Source of the DNA: Acidimicrobiaceae bacterium | GTDB taxonomy: Bacteria; Actinomycetota; Acidimicrobiia; Acidimicrobiales; Bog-793 | Direction of reading: 5' to 3' | DNA length: 12,425 nt | NCBI GenBank assembly: GCA_027459565.1 | Contig: DAIDIA010000230.1 | Coordinates: forward strand, 1 to 12,425 | Position numbers and translations under genes: made by a program | The notes under the pieces: generated by a model | Database searches by the model: none | What the model was told of the DNA's origin: nothing | The model's input: only the letters and a program-made list of their open reading frames with translations | Shown: positions 5,814 to 12,425 of the stretch, piece after piece | Layout: every line of letters starts with the position of its first letter | How positions within the stretch are numbered: position 1 is the first letter of the stretch

Positions 5814-7816
5814 CAGTCGGCCGACGCACGCAAGATCTCGATATTGAGCTCCTCGAGTGTCGTGGCCGGGGAGCGACAGGTTCCATTGCGACAGACGTAC
5901 GCCCTCGCATCGCCGCGGCCCTCCCAGAGGGGACTCGACGTCGGCTCTCCCCAGGCGAGTACCGAGGCGGGAAGGTACCGCCGCTGCACCGCCTCGACGA
6001 GCTGTTCAAGTCCCGGACCGATCACGATTTCGATCGCTCCGCGGTCGAGCATGCACGCAGTGGCGACGAGGTGGGAGAACGCGATCGGAGAGGCGATGAG
6101 ACCCGCGGTCGCGCTCTTGAGCGTCGCGTCGACAGCCTCGATGTACCGCGCGTTGCCCGTCAGTGTCCCGAGGCGCAACAAAGCGCTCGCCGCGATCGAC
6201 CCGGCCGCCGGGGTCACGCCGTCGTAGGAGTCCCTCGGGCGAACGATCAAACCCGTCGCGTCGCGGCCCGTCAGATACCATCCTCCGTCCTCGGCCTGAA
6301 ACAGCCCGATGAGATCGTCGGCGAGTTGTGTCGCGACATCGAGATAGCGAGAGGTCCCCGTGAGTTCGCAAAGGCGCGTGAACAGGTCCACGCACCATCC
6401 GTAGTCGCTCGACATCGCGAGGTGCTGAGCTCTCCCGCCCTTGTAGGTGCGAAGGAGGCGTCCGTCGGAGCGTCGCAGCCGCGAGGCGATGAATTCACCG
6501 ATCTCTACCGCCGACTGTCGCCAGCGTACGTTCTGGGTCGCGCCGGCGGCCTCGCAGAGCGCCGAGGCGAACATCGCATTCCACTCGGTGATGACCTTGT
6601 CGTCGAGGTTCGGCCGGATCCGTCTCGACCGGACTTCGAAGAGCCTCTGTCGTGCCCGTTCGACCGCGTCCGGCCTGACGAGGTCCCCCACTGGCCCACG
6701 GAAGAGGATCGAGCGCCCATGTTCGAAGTTCGCGTGGGTCATCTCGCCGTACCATGAGAAGATCGCCGAGGCGTCATCGTCGCCAAGTGCCGCAACGACC
6801 TCGTCTTTGGTCCAGGTGTAGAAGAGGCCCTCCCCGCCCTCGGAATCGGCGTCCTCTGCGGAGTTCACGCCACCGTCACGGTCTCGCAGGTCGCGAAGCA
6901 CATATTCGATCGTCTCGCTCGCGACCTGGTGCCAACGCTCGTCGCCAGTGCTTTGGTAGGCGTGCAGGTAGAGACGGGCGAGCGTCGCCTGGTCGTACAG
7001 CATCTTCTCGAAATGCGGTACCAGCCATTGGCGATCGACGCTGTAGCGCGCGAAACCTCCTCCGAGGTGGTCATAGATCCCACCGGATGCCATTGCGGCA
7101 AGACTCTTCTCGACCATCGGCAGTGCACGGACATCACCGAGCTGGTCGGCGACGAGGAGAAGTTCCAGCATCGGTCCCTGGGGAAACTTCGGGGCATTCC
7201 CGATCCCGCCGTGGTCGGGGTCGAACATCTCGGAGAATCGCGTGACCGCGCGCGAGATGAGAAGGTCGCATGGCGGCCGGTCCGATTCGTGCTGTTCCGG
7301 AGGTGCGAGGCGCCGATCGATCGCGTCGGTCAGCTCTGTGGCCTGCTCGTCGATGGAGTCACGCCTTTCGTGCCAGGCGGTGGCGATCGCATCGAGTATC
7401 GCGATGAACGCCGGGATCTGGCCGCGCGCGATCTTCGGAAAGTAGGTGCCACCGAAGAACGGTCTCCCCTCGGGGGTCGTGAAGACGCTGAGCGGCCAGC
7501 CCCCCTGTCCCCCAAGCGCATGCACCGACTCCATGTAGATGGCGTCGACGTCCGGGCGCTCCTCGCGGTCGACCTTGATCGAGACGAAGTTCTCGTTCAG
7601 CACCCGCGCCGTATCGGGATCTTCAAACGACTCGTGGGCCATGACGTGGCACCAATGGCACGCGGAGTAGCCGATGGAGATGAAGACCGGTCGATCGAGC
7701 CGCCTGGCCTCGGCGAACGCGTCATCGTCGAAGCTGTACCAGTTGACGGGATTGTCGGCGTGCGAGAGAAGATACGGTGAGTTGATCTGGTCTGTTGCGG
7801 TGCGGATCTGTGGCAT
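5813..7816 (-). CDS. YyaL/SPATA20-family protein (DUF255 thioredoxin-like domain)
   Basis: The 667-aa protein has the typical length and both ends of this family. The N-terminus carries SPYLLSHADNPVNWY and a thioredoxin-like active site SACHWCHVMAHESF with C53 and C56, then VSIKVDREERPDVDAIYM and GGWPLSVFTTPEGRPFFGG. The rest is the (alpha/alpha)6-barrel-like part related to sugar epimerases and six-hairpin glycosidases, with GGGFARYSVDRQWLVPHFEK and LDDKVITEWNAMFASAL. It ends with the usual CRNGTCRSP pair of cysteines. The family is widespread but its substrate is not established; a redox or sugar-related role is plausible. The start is ATG 7816; the nearest purine-rich stretch (GAAGGA) is about 16 nt upstream, too far to be a good ribosome binding site. 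It lies 109 bp after menE on the same strand and overlaps the following gene by one base, so the three may share a transcript. Confidence 0.93.
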   Translation of the reverse strand: MPQIRTATDQINSPYLLSHADNPVNWYSFDDDAFAEARRLDRPVFISIGYSACHWCHVMAHESFEDPDTARVLNENFVSIKVDREERPDVDAIYMESVHALGGQGGWPLSVFTTPEGRPFFGGTYFPKIARGQIPAFIAILDAIATAWHERRDSIDEQATELTDAIDRRLAPPEQHESDRPPCDLLISRAVTRFSEMFDPDHGGIGNAPKFPQGPMLELLLVADQLGDVRALPMVEKSLAAMASGGIYDHLGGGFARYSVDRQWLVPHFEKMLYDQATLARLYLHAYQSTGDERWHQVASETIEYVLRDLRDRDGGVNSAEDADSEGGEGLFYTWTKDEVVAALGDDDASAIFSWYGEMTHANFEHGRSILFRGPVGDLVRPDAVERARQRLFEVRSRRIRPNLDDKVITEWNAMFASALCEAAGATQNVRWRQSAVEIGEFIASRLRRSDGRLLRTYKGGRAQHLAMSSDYGWCVDLFTRLCELTGTSRYLDVATQLADDLIGLFQAEDGGWYLTGRDATGLIVRPRDSYDGVTPAAGSIAASALLRLGTLTGNARYIEAVDATLKSATAGLIASPIAFSHLVATACMLDRGAIEIVIGPGLEQLVEAVQRRYLPASVLAWGEPTSSPLWEGRGDARAYVCRNGTCRSPATTLEELNIEILRASAD

Positions 7817-7925
7817 GGGCTTGGATCAATTGTCCTTCAGGGGACCGATCACGGCAATATGGCGATTCGCTGGGCCCTCGACGGAGCGCCGCGAGTCCCG
7901 GGGCGATCGAGTGAGTTGATCTGCC

Positions 7926-9068
7926 TCACACGACATCGTTGACGAATGCGCCGAGTGCGCGCCGATCGACCTTTCCGATCGCGGTCTTGGGAAGCGCGCC
8001 GACAAGATGCAGTTCCTTGATCACCGCCCAGGGGCCGATCTCCGAACGACACGCGAAGTTGAGCATCTCGATATCGGGCGCGTGCTCCGGTTCTGGCACG
8101 ACGAAGGCGACGACGCGCTGCCCCCATTCGCTGTCGTTAACACCCACGATGCCGATCTCCTCCACTCCGGGCATCGTGATCAGGAGCTGTTCGATGGCAG
8201 CTGGCCAGATGTTCTCGCCCCCGGAGATGATGAGCTCACTGGTGCGCCCAAAGACCCGCAGCCTTCCCGAACTCTCCAACGCGCCGATGTCGCCCGTGAC
8301 AAAGAATCCGCGTGCGTCGCGCGGATCGGTACCGTCGCGATAACAACGGAGCAGCATCGGACAGCGCAGTGCGATCTCACCCCGCTCGCGGATCTCGATC
8401 TCGACCCCGTCGAGCGGAAATCCGTCATATACGACTCCGCTCCCCGTCTCGGTCATCCCGTACGTCGTGACGGTATTGTCCCCCGGGTCGTGCGAAATTG
8501 CGGATCCGCCGAGGAGGATCTTCCGGAAGCGATCCTGGCGGGATCTTCCAAGGCGCGCGAGAGTCGTTGGAACGAGCGAGGTGAGTGTCGCTCCGTTCTT
8601 GAGCGCGCGATCGATCTTTTCGATGTCGAAACGCTCGAGGAGTGTCAGTGGCGTTCCGGTCACATAGGCGCGAAGGACAACCGAAAGCCCGCCCACATGG
8701 CTGAGTGGCAAGGAGCCGAGCCAGTGGTCGGATGCGCGATCGACACCAAGTCTTGCGCTCGTCGCGTGTGCCGACGCGTACACGGCGTCTTCGTCCAATA
8801 TGACGCCCTTGGGTTCGCCGGTCGTTCCCGAGGTTGCGACGACGACGAGATCCCGATCTTCGACCATCTCGCCGCCCTCGAGGCGGCGGCGTTCTCCGTA
8901 GCGGTCGATGATGTCCGTCGGGCGCAGCGCCCTGAGCACCCGATCCCTTGCGCGACCTTCAAGTCGCTGGTCAAGGGGAGCGATTGCCTCGTTCTTGTCA
9001 AAGCACTCGGCCATGTACCCGACAAAGTCCGGACCCGCAGGGAGGTCAAGGGCGACGAGGCGGCGCAC
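7926..9068 (-). CDS. menE: o-Succinylbenzoate-CoA ligase MenE
   Basis: This enzyme activates o-succinylbenzoate with ATP and CoA to form OSB-CoA, the substrate of MenB. The 380 aa are short for the acyl-adenylate-forming superfamily, as is usual for actinobacterial MenE. Visible core motifs are the P-loop TSGTTGEPKG (79-88), PLSHVGGL (121-128), TYGMTETG (202-209), the ATP-ribose Asp D260 in FFVTGDIG, the hinge FGRTSELIISGGENIWP (from 273), and the C-terminal catalytic Lys K366 in PKTAIGKVDRRAL. The start is GTG 9068: no earlier start codon exists in this frame, and the N-terminal VALDLPAGPDFVG fits other short MenE proteins. There is no Shine-Dalgarno sequence, and menB starts 22 bp away on the other strand, so a leaderless transcript is likely. 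Another CoA ligase is possible from motifs alone, but the adjacent menB and menA make MenE by far the best call. Confidence 0.93.
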   Translation of the reverse strand: MRRLVALDLPAGPDFVGYMAECFDKNEAIAPLDQRLEGRARDRVLRALRPTDIIDRYGERRRLEGGEMVEDRDLVVVATSGTTGEPKGVILDEDAVYASAHATSARLGVDRASDHWLGSLPLSHVGGLSVVLRAYVTGTPLTLLERFDIEKIDRALKNGATLTSLVPTTLARLGRSRQDRFRKILLGGSAISHDPGDNTVTTYGMTETGSGVVYDGFPLDGVEIEIRERGEIALRCPMLLRCYRDGTDPRDARGFFVTGDIGALESSGRLRVFGRTSELIISGGENIWPAAIEQLLITMPGVEEIGIVGVNDSEWGQRVVAFVVPEPEHAPDIEMLNFACRSEIGPWAVIKELHLVGALPKTAIGKVDRRALGAFVNDVV

Positions 9069-9073
9069 GGGGG

Positions 9074-9082
9074 GTAGCCTAC
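9074..9082. promoter_or_regulatory. Symmetric -10 motif between menE and menB
   Basis: The 9-bp palindrome GTAGCCTAC lies in the 22 bp between the two start codons. It contains TAGCCT on the plus strand (9075-9080) and TAGGCT on the minus strand (9081-9076), both fitting the TANNNT pattern of actinobacterial -10 elements. Starts about 7 nt downstream would be near 9087 for menB and near 9069 for menE, that is, leaderless or nearly so. Neither gene has a Shine-Dalgarno sequence. No clear -35 was found on either side. Confidence 0.45.
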
Positions 9083-9090
9083 ATCCCGAG

Positions 9091-9942
9091 ATGTCGAACC
9101 CATCATCTGACCTTCCGGACTACGAAATCAGCGGCGACTACACCGATATCCGCTACGAGCACGCCGAGGGAATCGCCAAGATCACCATCTGTCGACCCGA
9201 GGTTCGAAATGCCTTTCGTCCGCAGACGTTGTTTGAGCTCGCGGACGCGTTCAACGTCGCACGCGACGACCCTGAAGTCGGTGTCATCATCTTGACCGGC
9301 GAGGGGCCGCTCGCGTTCTGCTCCGGTGGAGATCAACGCATTCGGGGCGACGACGGCTATATCGGAGATGACGCAGTCGCGCGTCATGGCATCGGGCGAC
9401 TGAACGTGCTCGATCTCCAGATGCAGATCCGCAGGCTGCCGAAGCCGGTCGTAGCGATGGTAGCGGGATACGCGATCGGTGGAGGACATGTGCTCCATCT
9501 CGTATGTGATCTCACGATTGCTGCGGACAACGCGCGATTCGGTCAGACGGGGCCGCGCGTGGGAAGTTTTGATGCGGGTTATGGCGCCGGACTGCTCGCA
9601 AAGACGATTGGTGTCAAGCGCGCGAAGGAGATCTGGTTCCTCTGTCGCCAGTACGACGCGAATCAGGCACTGGAATGGGGACTCGTGAACACGGTCGTGC
9701 CGCTCGACCGGCTCGAGGCCGAGACTGTCGCATGGTGTCGTGAGATGCTCGCGCTCTCGCCGTTGGCGCTGCGCATGCTCAAGGCGGGATTCAACGCCGC
9801 GGAGGACGGCCTTGCGGGTATCCAGCAGCTGGCCGGCGATGCGACGATGCTCTTCTACATGAGCGAGGAGGGCCAGGAGGGGCGCAACGCATTTGTTGAA
9901 AGGCGCCCCCCGGACTTCCGCCGGTTTCCCAAGCGTCCCTAG
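9091..9942 (+). CDS. menB: 1,4-Dihydroxy-2-naphthoyl-CoA synthase MenB
   Basis: MenB is a crotonase-fold enzyme that closes the naphthoquinone ring of OSB-CoA. The 283-aa protein aligns along its whole length with E. coli MenB as I remember it: AKITICRPEVRNAFRP, AFCSGGDQ (oxyanion hole), VAMVAGYAIGGGHVLHLVCD, FGQTGPRVGSFDAGYGA, KEIWFLCRQYDA, GLVNTVVPL and EEGQEGRNAF. D161 in GSFD and Y256 in LFYMSEEG are the expected catalytic residues. G154 in QTGP is the mark of the bicarbonate-dependent class; the Mycobacterium enzyme has Asp at this place. The start is ATG 9091, since the frame open further upstream encodes only an Arg/Ser-rich shadow of menE. No Shine-Dalgarno sequence is visible. menA follows after 9 bp. 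Confidence 0.97.
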   Translation: MSNPSSDLPDYEISGDYTDIRYEHAEGIAKITICRPEVRNAFRPQTLFELADAFNVARDDPEVGVIILTGEGPLAFCSGGDQRIRGDDGYIGDDAVARHGIGRLNVLDLQMQIRRLPKPVVAMVAGYAIGGGHVLHLVCDLTIAADNARFGQTGPRVGSFDAGYGAGLLAKTIGVKRAKEIWFLCRQYDANQALEWGLVNTVVPLDRLEAETVAWCREMLALSPLALRMLKAGFNAAEDGLAGIQQLAGDATMLFYMSEEGQEGRNAFVERRPPDFRRFPKRP

Positions 9943-9951
9943 GGTCTCGAT

Positions 9952-10818
9952 TTGGCAACCGTAAAGCAGTGGCTCGCCGCGGCGCGCTGGCGCACGCTTC
10001 CCGCAGCGGTGGTTCCCGTCGTGGTCGGCGTCGCTCTCGCACACGCCTACGCCAGCGTCCACTGGCTCGAGGCCGTTCTTGCGTTGATGGTCTCCCTGCT
10101 GATCCAGGTTGGCACCAACTACGCCAACGACTTCTCCGATGGAATCCGCGGAACCGACGCGAGGCGCGTTGGCCCGACACGGCTCGTGGCCGGCGGGTTC
10201 GCGTCGCCAAGGTCGGTCCTCGCGATGGCGCTCTTCGCGTTCTTTCTCGCGGGAGTCCTCGGACTCGTCGTCGCCGCGAGAACATCGTGGTGGATTCTCC
10301 TCGTTGGCGCCGCATCGATCGCGGCCGGGTGGTTCTACACCGGTGGCAAGCATCCCTATGGGTACGCAGGCTATGGAGAGCTCTTCGTCTTTGTCTTCTT
10401 CGGGATGGTCTCGGTCGTCGGCTCCACCTACGTCAGCGCGGACAGCATTCCGTGGATCTCCTTCCTCGTCGCAGTACCGGTCGGCCTCCTTACTGTGGCG
10501 CTGCTCGTGATCAACAATCTGCGGGACATCCCAACGGACATGCAGTCGTCGAAAAGGACCCTCGCGGTGCGGATCGGTGACAAGAACACCAGAAGGCTCT
10601 ATCTCGCCCTGATCGTGGTCTCGTTCGTGCTGGTCATCCCGATTGCCGTTGAGCGCCCAATCGCGCTGATCGCGTTTGTCGCACTGGCGGTCGCGCGACG
10701 CCCCGTGCGGGTCGTCCGAGCCGGCGCCGTCGGCCGAGACCTCATACCCGCGCTCGCGGCGACGGGGGCGTTGATGATGAGTTTCGGGTTATTGCTCGCG
10801 CTCGGAATGGCGCTCTAG
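9952..10818 (+). CDS. menA: 1,4-Dihydroxy-2-naphthoate polyprenyltransferase MenA
   Basis: MenA is a membrane UbiA-family enzyme that attaches the polyprenyl side chain to dihydroxynaphthoate, giving demethylmenaquinone. The 288 aa show about eight or nine hydrophobic segments and both aspartate motifs: NDFSDGIRGTD (59-69, with D60, D63 and D69) and NNLRDIPTD (188-196, with D192 and D196), followed by KRTLAVRIG. The N-terminal WLAAARWRTLPAAVVPVVVG is typical for MenA. The start is TTG 9952, the only candidate before that block, with AGGG at 9941-9944 and a 7-nt spacer; this weak ribosome binding site overlaps the end of the menB stop codon. The 9-bp gap indicates cotranscription with menB. 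The 3' end overlaps menH by 4 bp in the opposite direction. Confidence 0.95.
   Translation: MATVKQWLAAARWRTLPAAVVPVVVGVALAHAYASVHWLEAVLALMVSLLIQVGTNYANDFSDGIRGTDARRVGPTRLVAGGFASPRSVLAMALFAFFLAGVLGLVVAARTSWWILLVGAASIAAGWFYTGGKHPYGYAGYGELFVFVFFGMVSVVGSTYVSADSIPWISFLVAVPVGLLTVALLVINNLRDIPTDMQSSKRTLAVRIGDKNTRRLYLALIVVSFVLVIPIAVERPIALIAFVALAVARRPVRVVRAGAVGRDLIPALAATGALMMSFGLLLALGMAL
10815..10818. other. CTAG shared by the stop codons of menA and menH
   Basis: menA ends with TAG at 10816-10818 and menH ends on the other strand with TAG read from 10817 to 10815. The palindrome CTAG therefore holds both stop codons, and the two genes overlap by 4 bp. There is no room for a terminator between them. 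Confidence 0.9.
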
Positions 10819-11633
10819 CTCTTGGGTTCTTCCAGGAAATCTTCGACTACGCGGAGGAACTCCGCCGGGCGTTCGAAGCACAGGGCGTGTCCGACGTCGT
10901 CAAGGACAACGGCCCGCGCATTCTCGCCGATCTCGGTTGCCATCATCCTCGCCCGTGCGGCGTAGGAAGGGTCGCGCTCGCCCGCGAGGCACAGCACGGG
11001 CGCTTTGATCTCCCGGAGGCGGTGATGCAGCGGCCCCATCTCTCCCGCGCCGGCGACTCGCAGGGACTGCGCGAGCGCACGCGGTGAGTTCTGTAGGCGC
11101 GAGGCCCGGTCCTTCGCCCCTTCGTCGAGATCGCGAAAGAGCGGTTGCGCGAGCCAGATGTCAAGAAACTCCTCGATCGACAGTCCGGGTTCCGACCCGT
11201 CGCTCGGATCGAGACGCTCCGCAAGCGCGCGGTCCGATTCGCGCCGTGCCACTCTCTCGGCTCCATCGACAATTCCCGGTGATGCGCTGACGAGTACGAG
11301 CGCGTCAACGAGCTCGGGCTGATCGAGTGCGAGTGTCAGGGCAACTCGTCCACCGAGCGAGTACCCGATATAGACCGCCCTACCGCCCACCTCCCCGACG
11401 AGGCGCGCCGTCTCGGTGAGATCCGCCGGCACGAGGTCAGCGGATCTGCCATGCCCGGGGAGATCGACGGCGACGACGGAGTAGTTGCGGGCGATTCCCG
11501 GTGCGATCCGCGACCAGGACTGTGCGCTCTGGGTGAATCCATGGATGAGGACAATCCGCGGATTCTCCGGATCCCCCCACTCTAGCGTCGCGAGCCGTTC
11601 CCCGCCGGTGTCGCTTTCATCGATAGATTGCAT
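10815..11633 (-). CDS. menH: Alpha/beta hydrolase, probable SHCHC synthase MenH
   Basis: MenH removes pyruvate from the MenD product SEPHCHC to give SHCHC. The 272-aa protein is an alpha/beta hydrolase with the oxyanion motif IHGFTQSAQSW (30-40), VAVDLPGHGRS (54-64), the nucleophile S92 in GYSLGGR, the acid D221 in AGERDPSYA and the base H249 in DVGHALCFERP. GYSLGGR and the HGF...W pattern are common in MenH. The start is ATG 11633; an in-frame TAG lies two codons upstream, so no earlier start is possible, and no other start codon occurs in the next 18 codons. No Shine-Dalgarno sequence is visible. Sequence alone would allow another hydrolase of this fold; its place next to menD and menA favours MenH. 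Confidence 0.85.
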   Translation of the reverse strand: MQSIDESDTGGERLATLEWGDPENPRIVLIHGFTQSAQSWSRIAPGIARNYSVVAVDLPGHGRSADLVPADLTETARLVGEVGGRAVYIGYSLGGRVALTLALDQPELVDALVLVSASPGIVDGAERVARRESDRALAERLDPSDGSEPGLSIEEFLDIWLAQPLFRDLDEGAKDRASRLQNSPRALAQSLRVAGAGEMGPLHHRLREIKAPVLCLAGERDPSYAARARMMATEIGENARAVVLDDVGHALCFERPAEFLRVVEDFLEEPKS

Positions 11634-11640
11634 TATCTAT
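11623..11640. promoter_or_regulatory. Inverted repeat overlapping the menH and menD starts, possible operator
   Basis: ATAGAT (11623-11628), a 6-bp spacer and ATCTAT (11635-11640) form a perfect 18-bp interrupted palindrome. It covers the start codon of menH and the first two bases of the menD ATG, and includes a -10-like TAGATT (11624-11629) for menD. A -10-like TAGCGT for menH lies on the minus strand at 11647-11642. A wider repeat, CGATAG (11621-11626) with CTATCG (11645-11650), frames the region. The AT-rich block stands out from its GC-rich surroundings. Confidence 0.5.
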
Positions 11641-12425
11641 GACGCTATCGCCAACCTCAATTCAGGCGGAGTTCTCGTCCACCTTCGTCGACGAGTGGGT
11701 CCGCGCGGGCGTGCGCCATGCCGTCATCTCGCCGGGGTCGCGCTCGAGCGCGATTGCGATTGCGCTTCTCTCGGATCGCCGGATCGACGTCATCGTGCGA
11801 CTCGATGAACGGTCCGCGGCGTTCTTCGCGCTAGGCATCGCTGTCGCGACGAAGACGCCGGTCATCATGCTCACCACGAGTGGCACCGCGGCCGCCGAGG
11901 TTCACGCGGCGGTGGTCGAGGCGGACCTTGCGCGGGTGCCACTGATCATTGTGACCGCCGACCGTCCGGTTGAGCTTCACGATGTTCACGCCCCCCAGAC
12001 GATCGACCAGTCGCATCTGTTCGCAGGGTGCCTGCGGTATCACCTCGATTTGCCCGTGCCAACCGAGGAGACGCGCGCCCATTGGCGCTCGTTCGCCTCG
12101 AGGCTCGTCGCCGAATCGTCACACGGGGCGAAGGGTGCGGGGCCAGTGCAGGCGAATATTGCCTTTCGTGAACCGATCGTCGGTGGGGTGGGGGAGCTTC
12201 CGTCTGGTCGTCAGGACGGATCACCATGGCATCAGGTGGTCCGCGGTGACGAAATGTCCGCGGGGGTGCCTGCGCATGTCCTCGATCTGTTCGTCTCTAC
12301 GCGCCGTGTTGTCGTGATCGTTGGCGGAGAGGCGCTCTCCGATCCGTCCCTCGTTCTCGAATACGCCCGCCATCGCGGCTGGCCCGTCCTCGGTGACGCG
12401 CGCGCGATTGGTAGGTCGCCGCATC
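11639..12425 (+). CDS. menD: SEPHCHC synthase MenD, N-terminal part (3' end outside window)
   Basis: MenD is a thiamine-diphosphate enzyme that joins 2-oxoglutarate to isochorismate, the first committed step of this menaquinone pathway. The frame is open from ATG 11639 to the window edge (262 codons; the family has about 550 aa). Visible are VRAGVRHAVISPGSRSSAIA (21-40), with the isochorismate-binding S34 and R35, and the cofactor-activating Glu E57 in RLDERSAAFFALG. These are followed by TTSGTAAAEVHAAVVEA, VPLIIVTADRP and APQTIDQSHLFAG. The end of the window lies in the central domain. The start is fixed by an in-frame TAG at 11624 and the lack of any other start codon before the first motif. 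No Shine-Dalgarno sequence is present, and only 5 bp separate this ATG from that of menH. Confidence 0.96.
   Translation, partial: MTLSPTSIQAEFSSTFVDEWVRAGVRHAVISPGSRSSAIAIALLSDRRIDVIVRLDERSAAFFALGIAVATKTPVIMLTTSGTAAAEVHAAVVEADLARVPLIIVTADRPVELHDVHAPQTIDQSHLFAGCLRYHLDLPVPTEETRAHWRSFASRLVAESSHGAKGAGPVQANIAFREPIVGGVGELPSGRQDGSPWHQVVRGDEMSAGVPAHVLDLFVSTRRVVVIVGGEALSDPSLVLEYARHRGWPVLGDARAIGRSPH

Noticed and set aside
5409..7780. Long plus-strand frames (5409-6227, 6071-6757, 6929-7780) opposite the YyaL-family gene and its neighbour
   Set aside because: They are antisense to supported genes and have low-complexity, Arg-rich products.
7817..7925. The 109-bp gap between menE and the YyaL-family gene as a promoter or terminator region
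   Set aside because: I found no convincing -10/-35 pair or hairpin; readthrough from menE is the simplest view.
8007..9077. A 356-codon plus-strand frame over menE
   Set aside because: It is a shadow of menE, whose adenylation motifs are all present on the minus strand.
8908..9090. N-terminal extension of menB to an earlier start at 8908
   Set aside because: The extension is antisense menE sequence rich in Ser and Arg; ATG 9091 gives the normal MenB length.
9103..10353. A 416-codon minus-strand frame over menB and menA
   Set aside because: It is antisense to two well-supported genes, rich in Arg, Glu and Asp, and without recognisable motifs.
11485..11808. Plus-strand frame 11485-11808 over the menH/menD junction
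   Set aside because: It is out of frame with menD, antisense to menH, and has no family features; the menD frame carries the known motifs.

Overview
The window is about 12.4 kb of high-GC chromosome from what looks like a proteasome-bearing actinomycete. The evidence is a Bpa/PafE-type proteasome activator, a replicative DnaE1-type polymerase with an intact PHP metal site, a short actinobacterial-style MenE, and several start codons without a Shine-Dalgarno sequence. Acidimicrobiia is my best guess at class level; this is inference only. I see no mobile elements, tRNA or rRNA genes, or CRISPR arrays.

Left part (1-5064): the 3' end of bpa, cut by the window edge, is followed by two hairpins and a candidate promoter, then a complete dnaE (537-4151, 1204 aa). 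Next is a 199-bp gap with a -10-like hexamer and a strong inverted repeat that could fold in the leader of the following gene. That gene (4351-5064) encodes a protein I do not recognise. Its last 33 or so codons look out of frame, and restoring one base near 4965 gives a normal C-terminus ending at 5024, just before a hairpin.

Middle (5061-7816, minus strand): a YyaL/SPATA20-family thioredoxin-fold protein is coupled through a TGATG stop/start overlap to an unrecognised 250-aa protein.

Right part (7926-12425): a menaquinone cluster with alternating strands: menE (-), menB (+), menA (+), menH (-) and menD (+, cut by the window edge). Together these cover most of the steps from isochorismate to demethylmenaquinone: MenD, MenH, (MenC not seen), MenE, MenB, MenA. 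The layout is very compact. The menE and menB start codons are 22 bp apart, those of menH and menD only 5 bp apart, and menA and menH converge with their stop codons overlapping in CTAG. Both divergent junctions lack Shine-Dalgarno sequences and carry small palindromes with TANNNT-type -10 motifs, suggesting leaderless, mutually exclusive or symmetric divergent promoters.

Nothing here is clearly a new defence or mobile system. The best leads are the two compact divergent men promoters, the structured leader at 4232-4283, the apparent frameshift near 4965, and the unknown protein coupled to YyaL.
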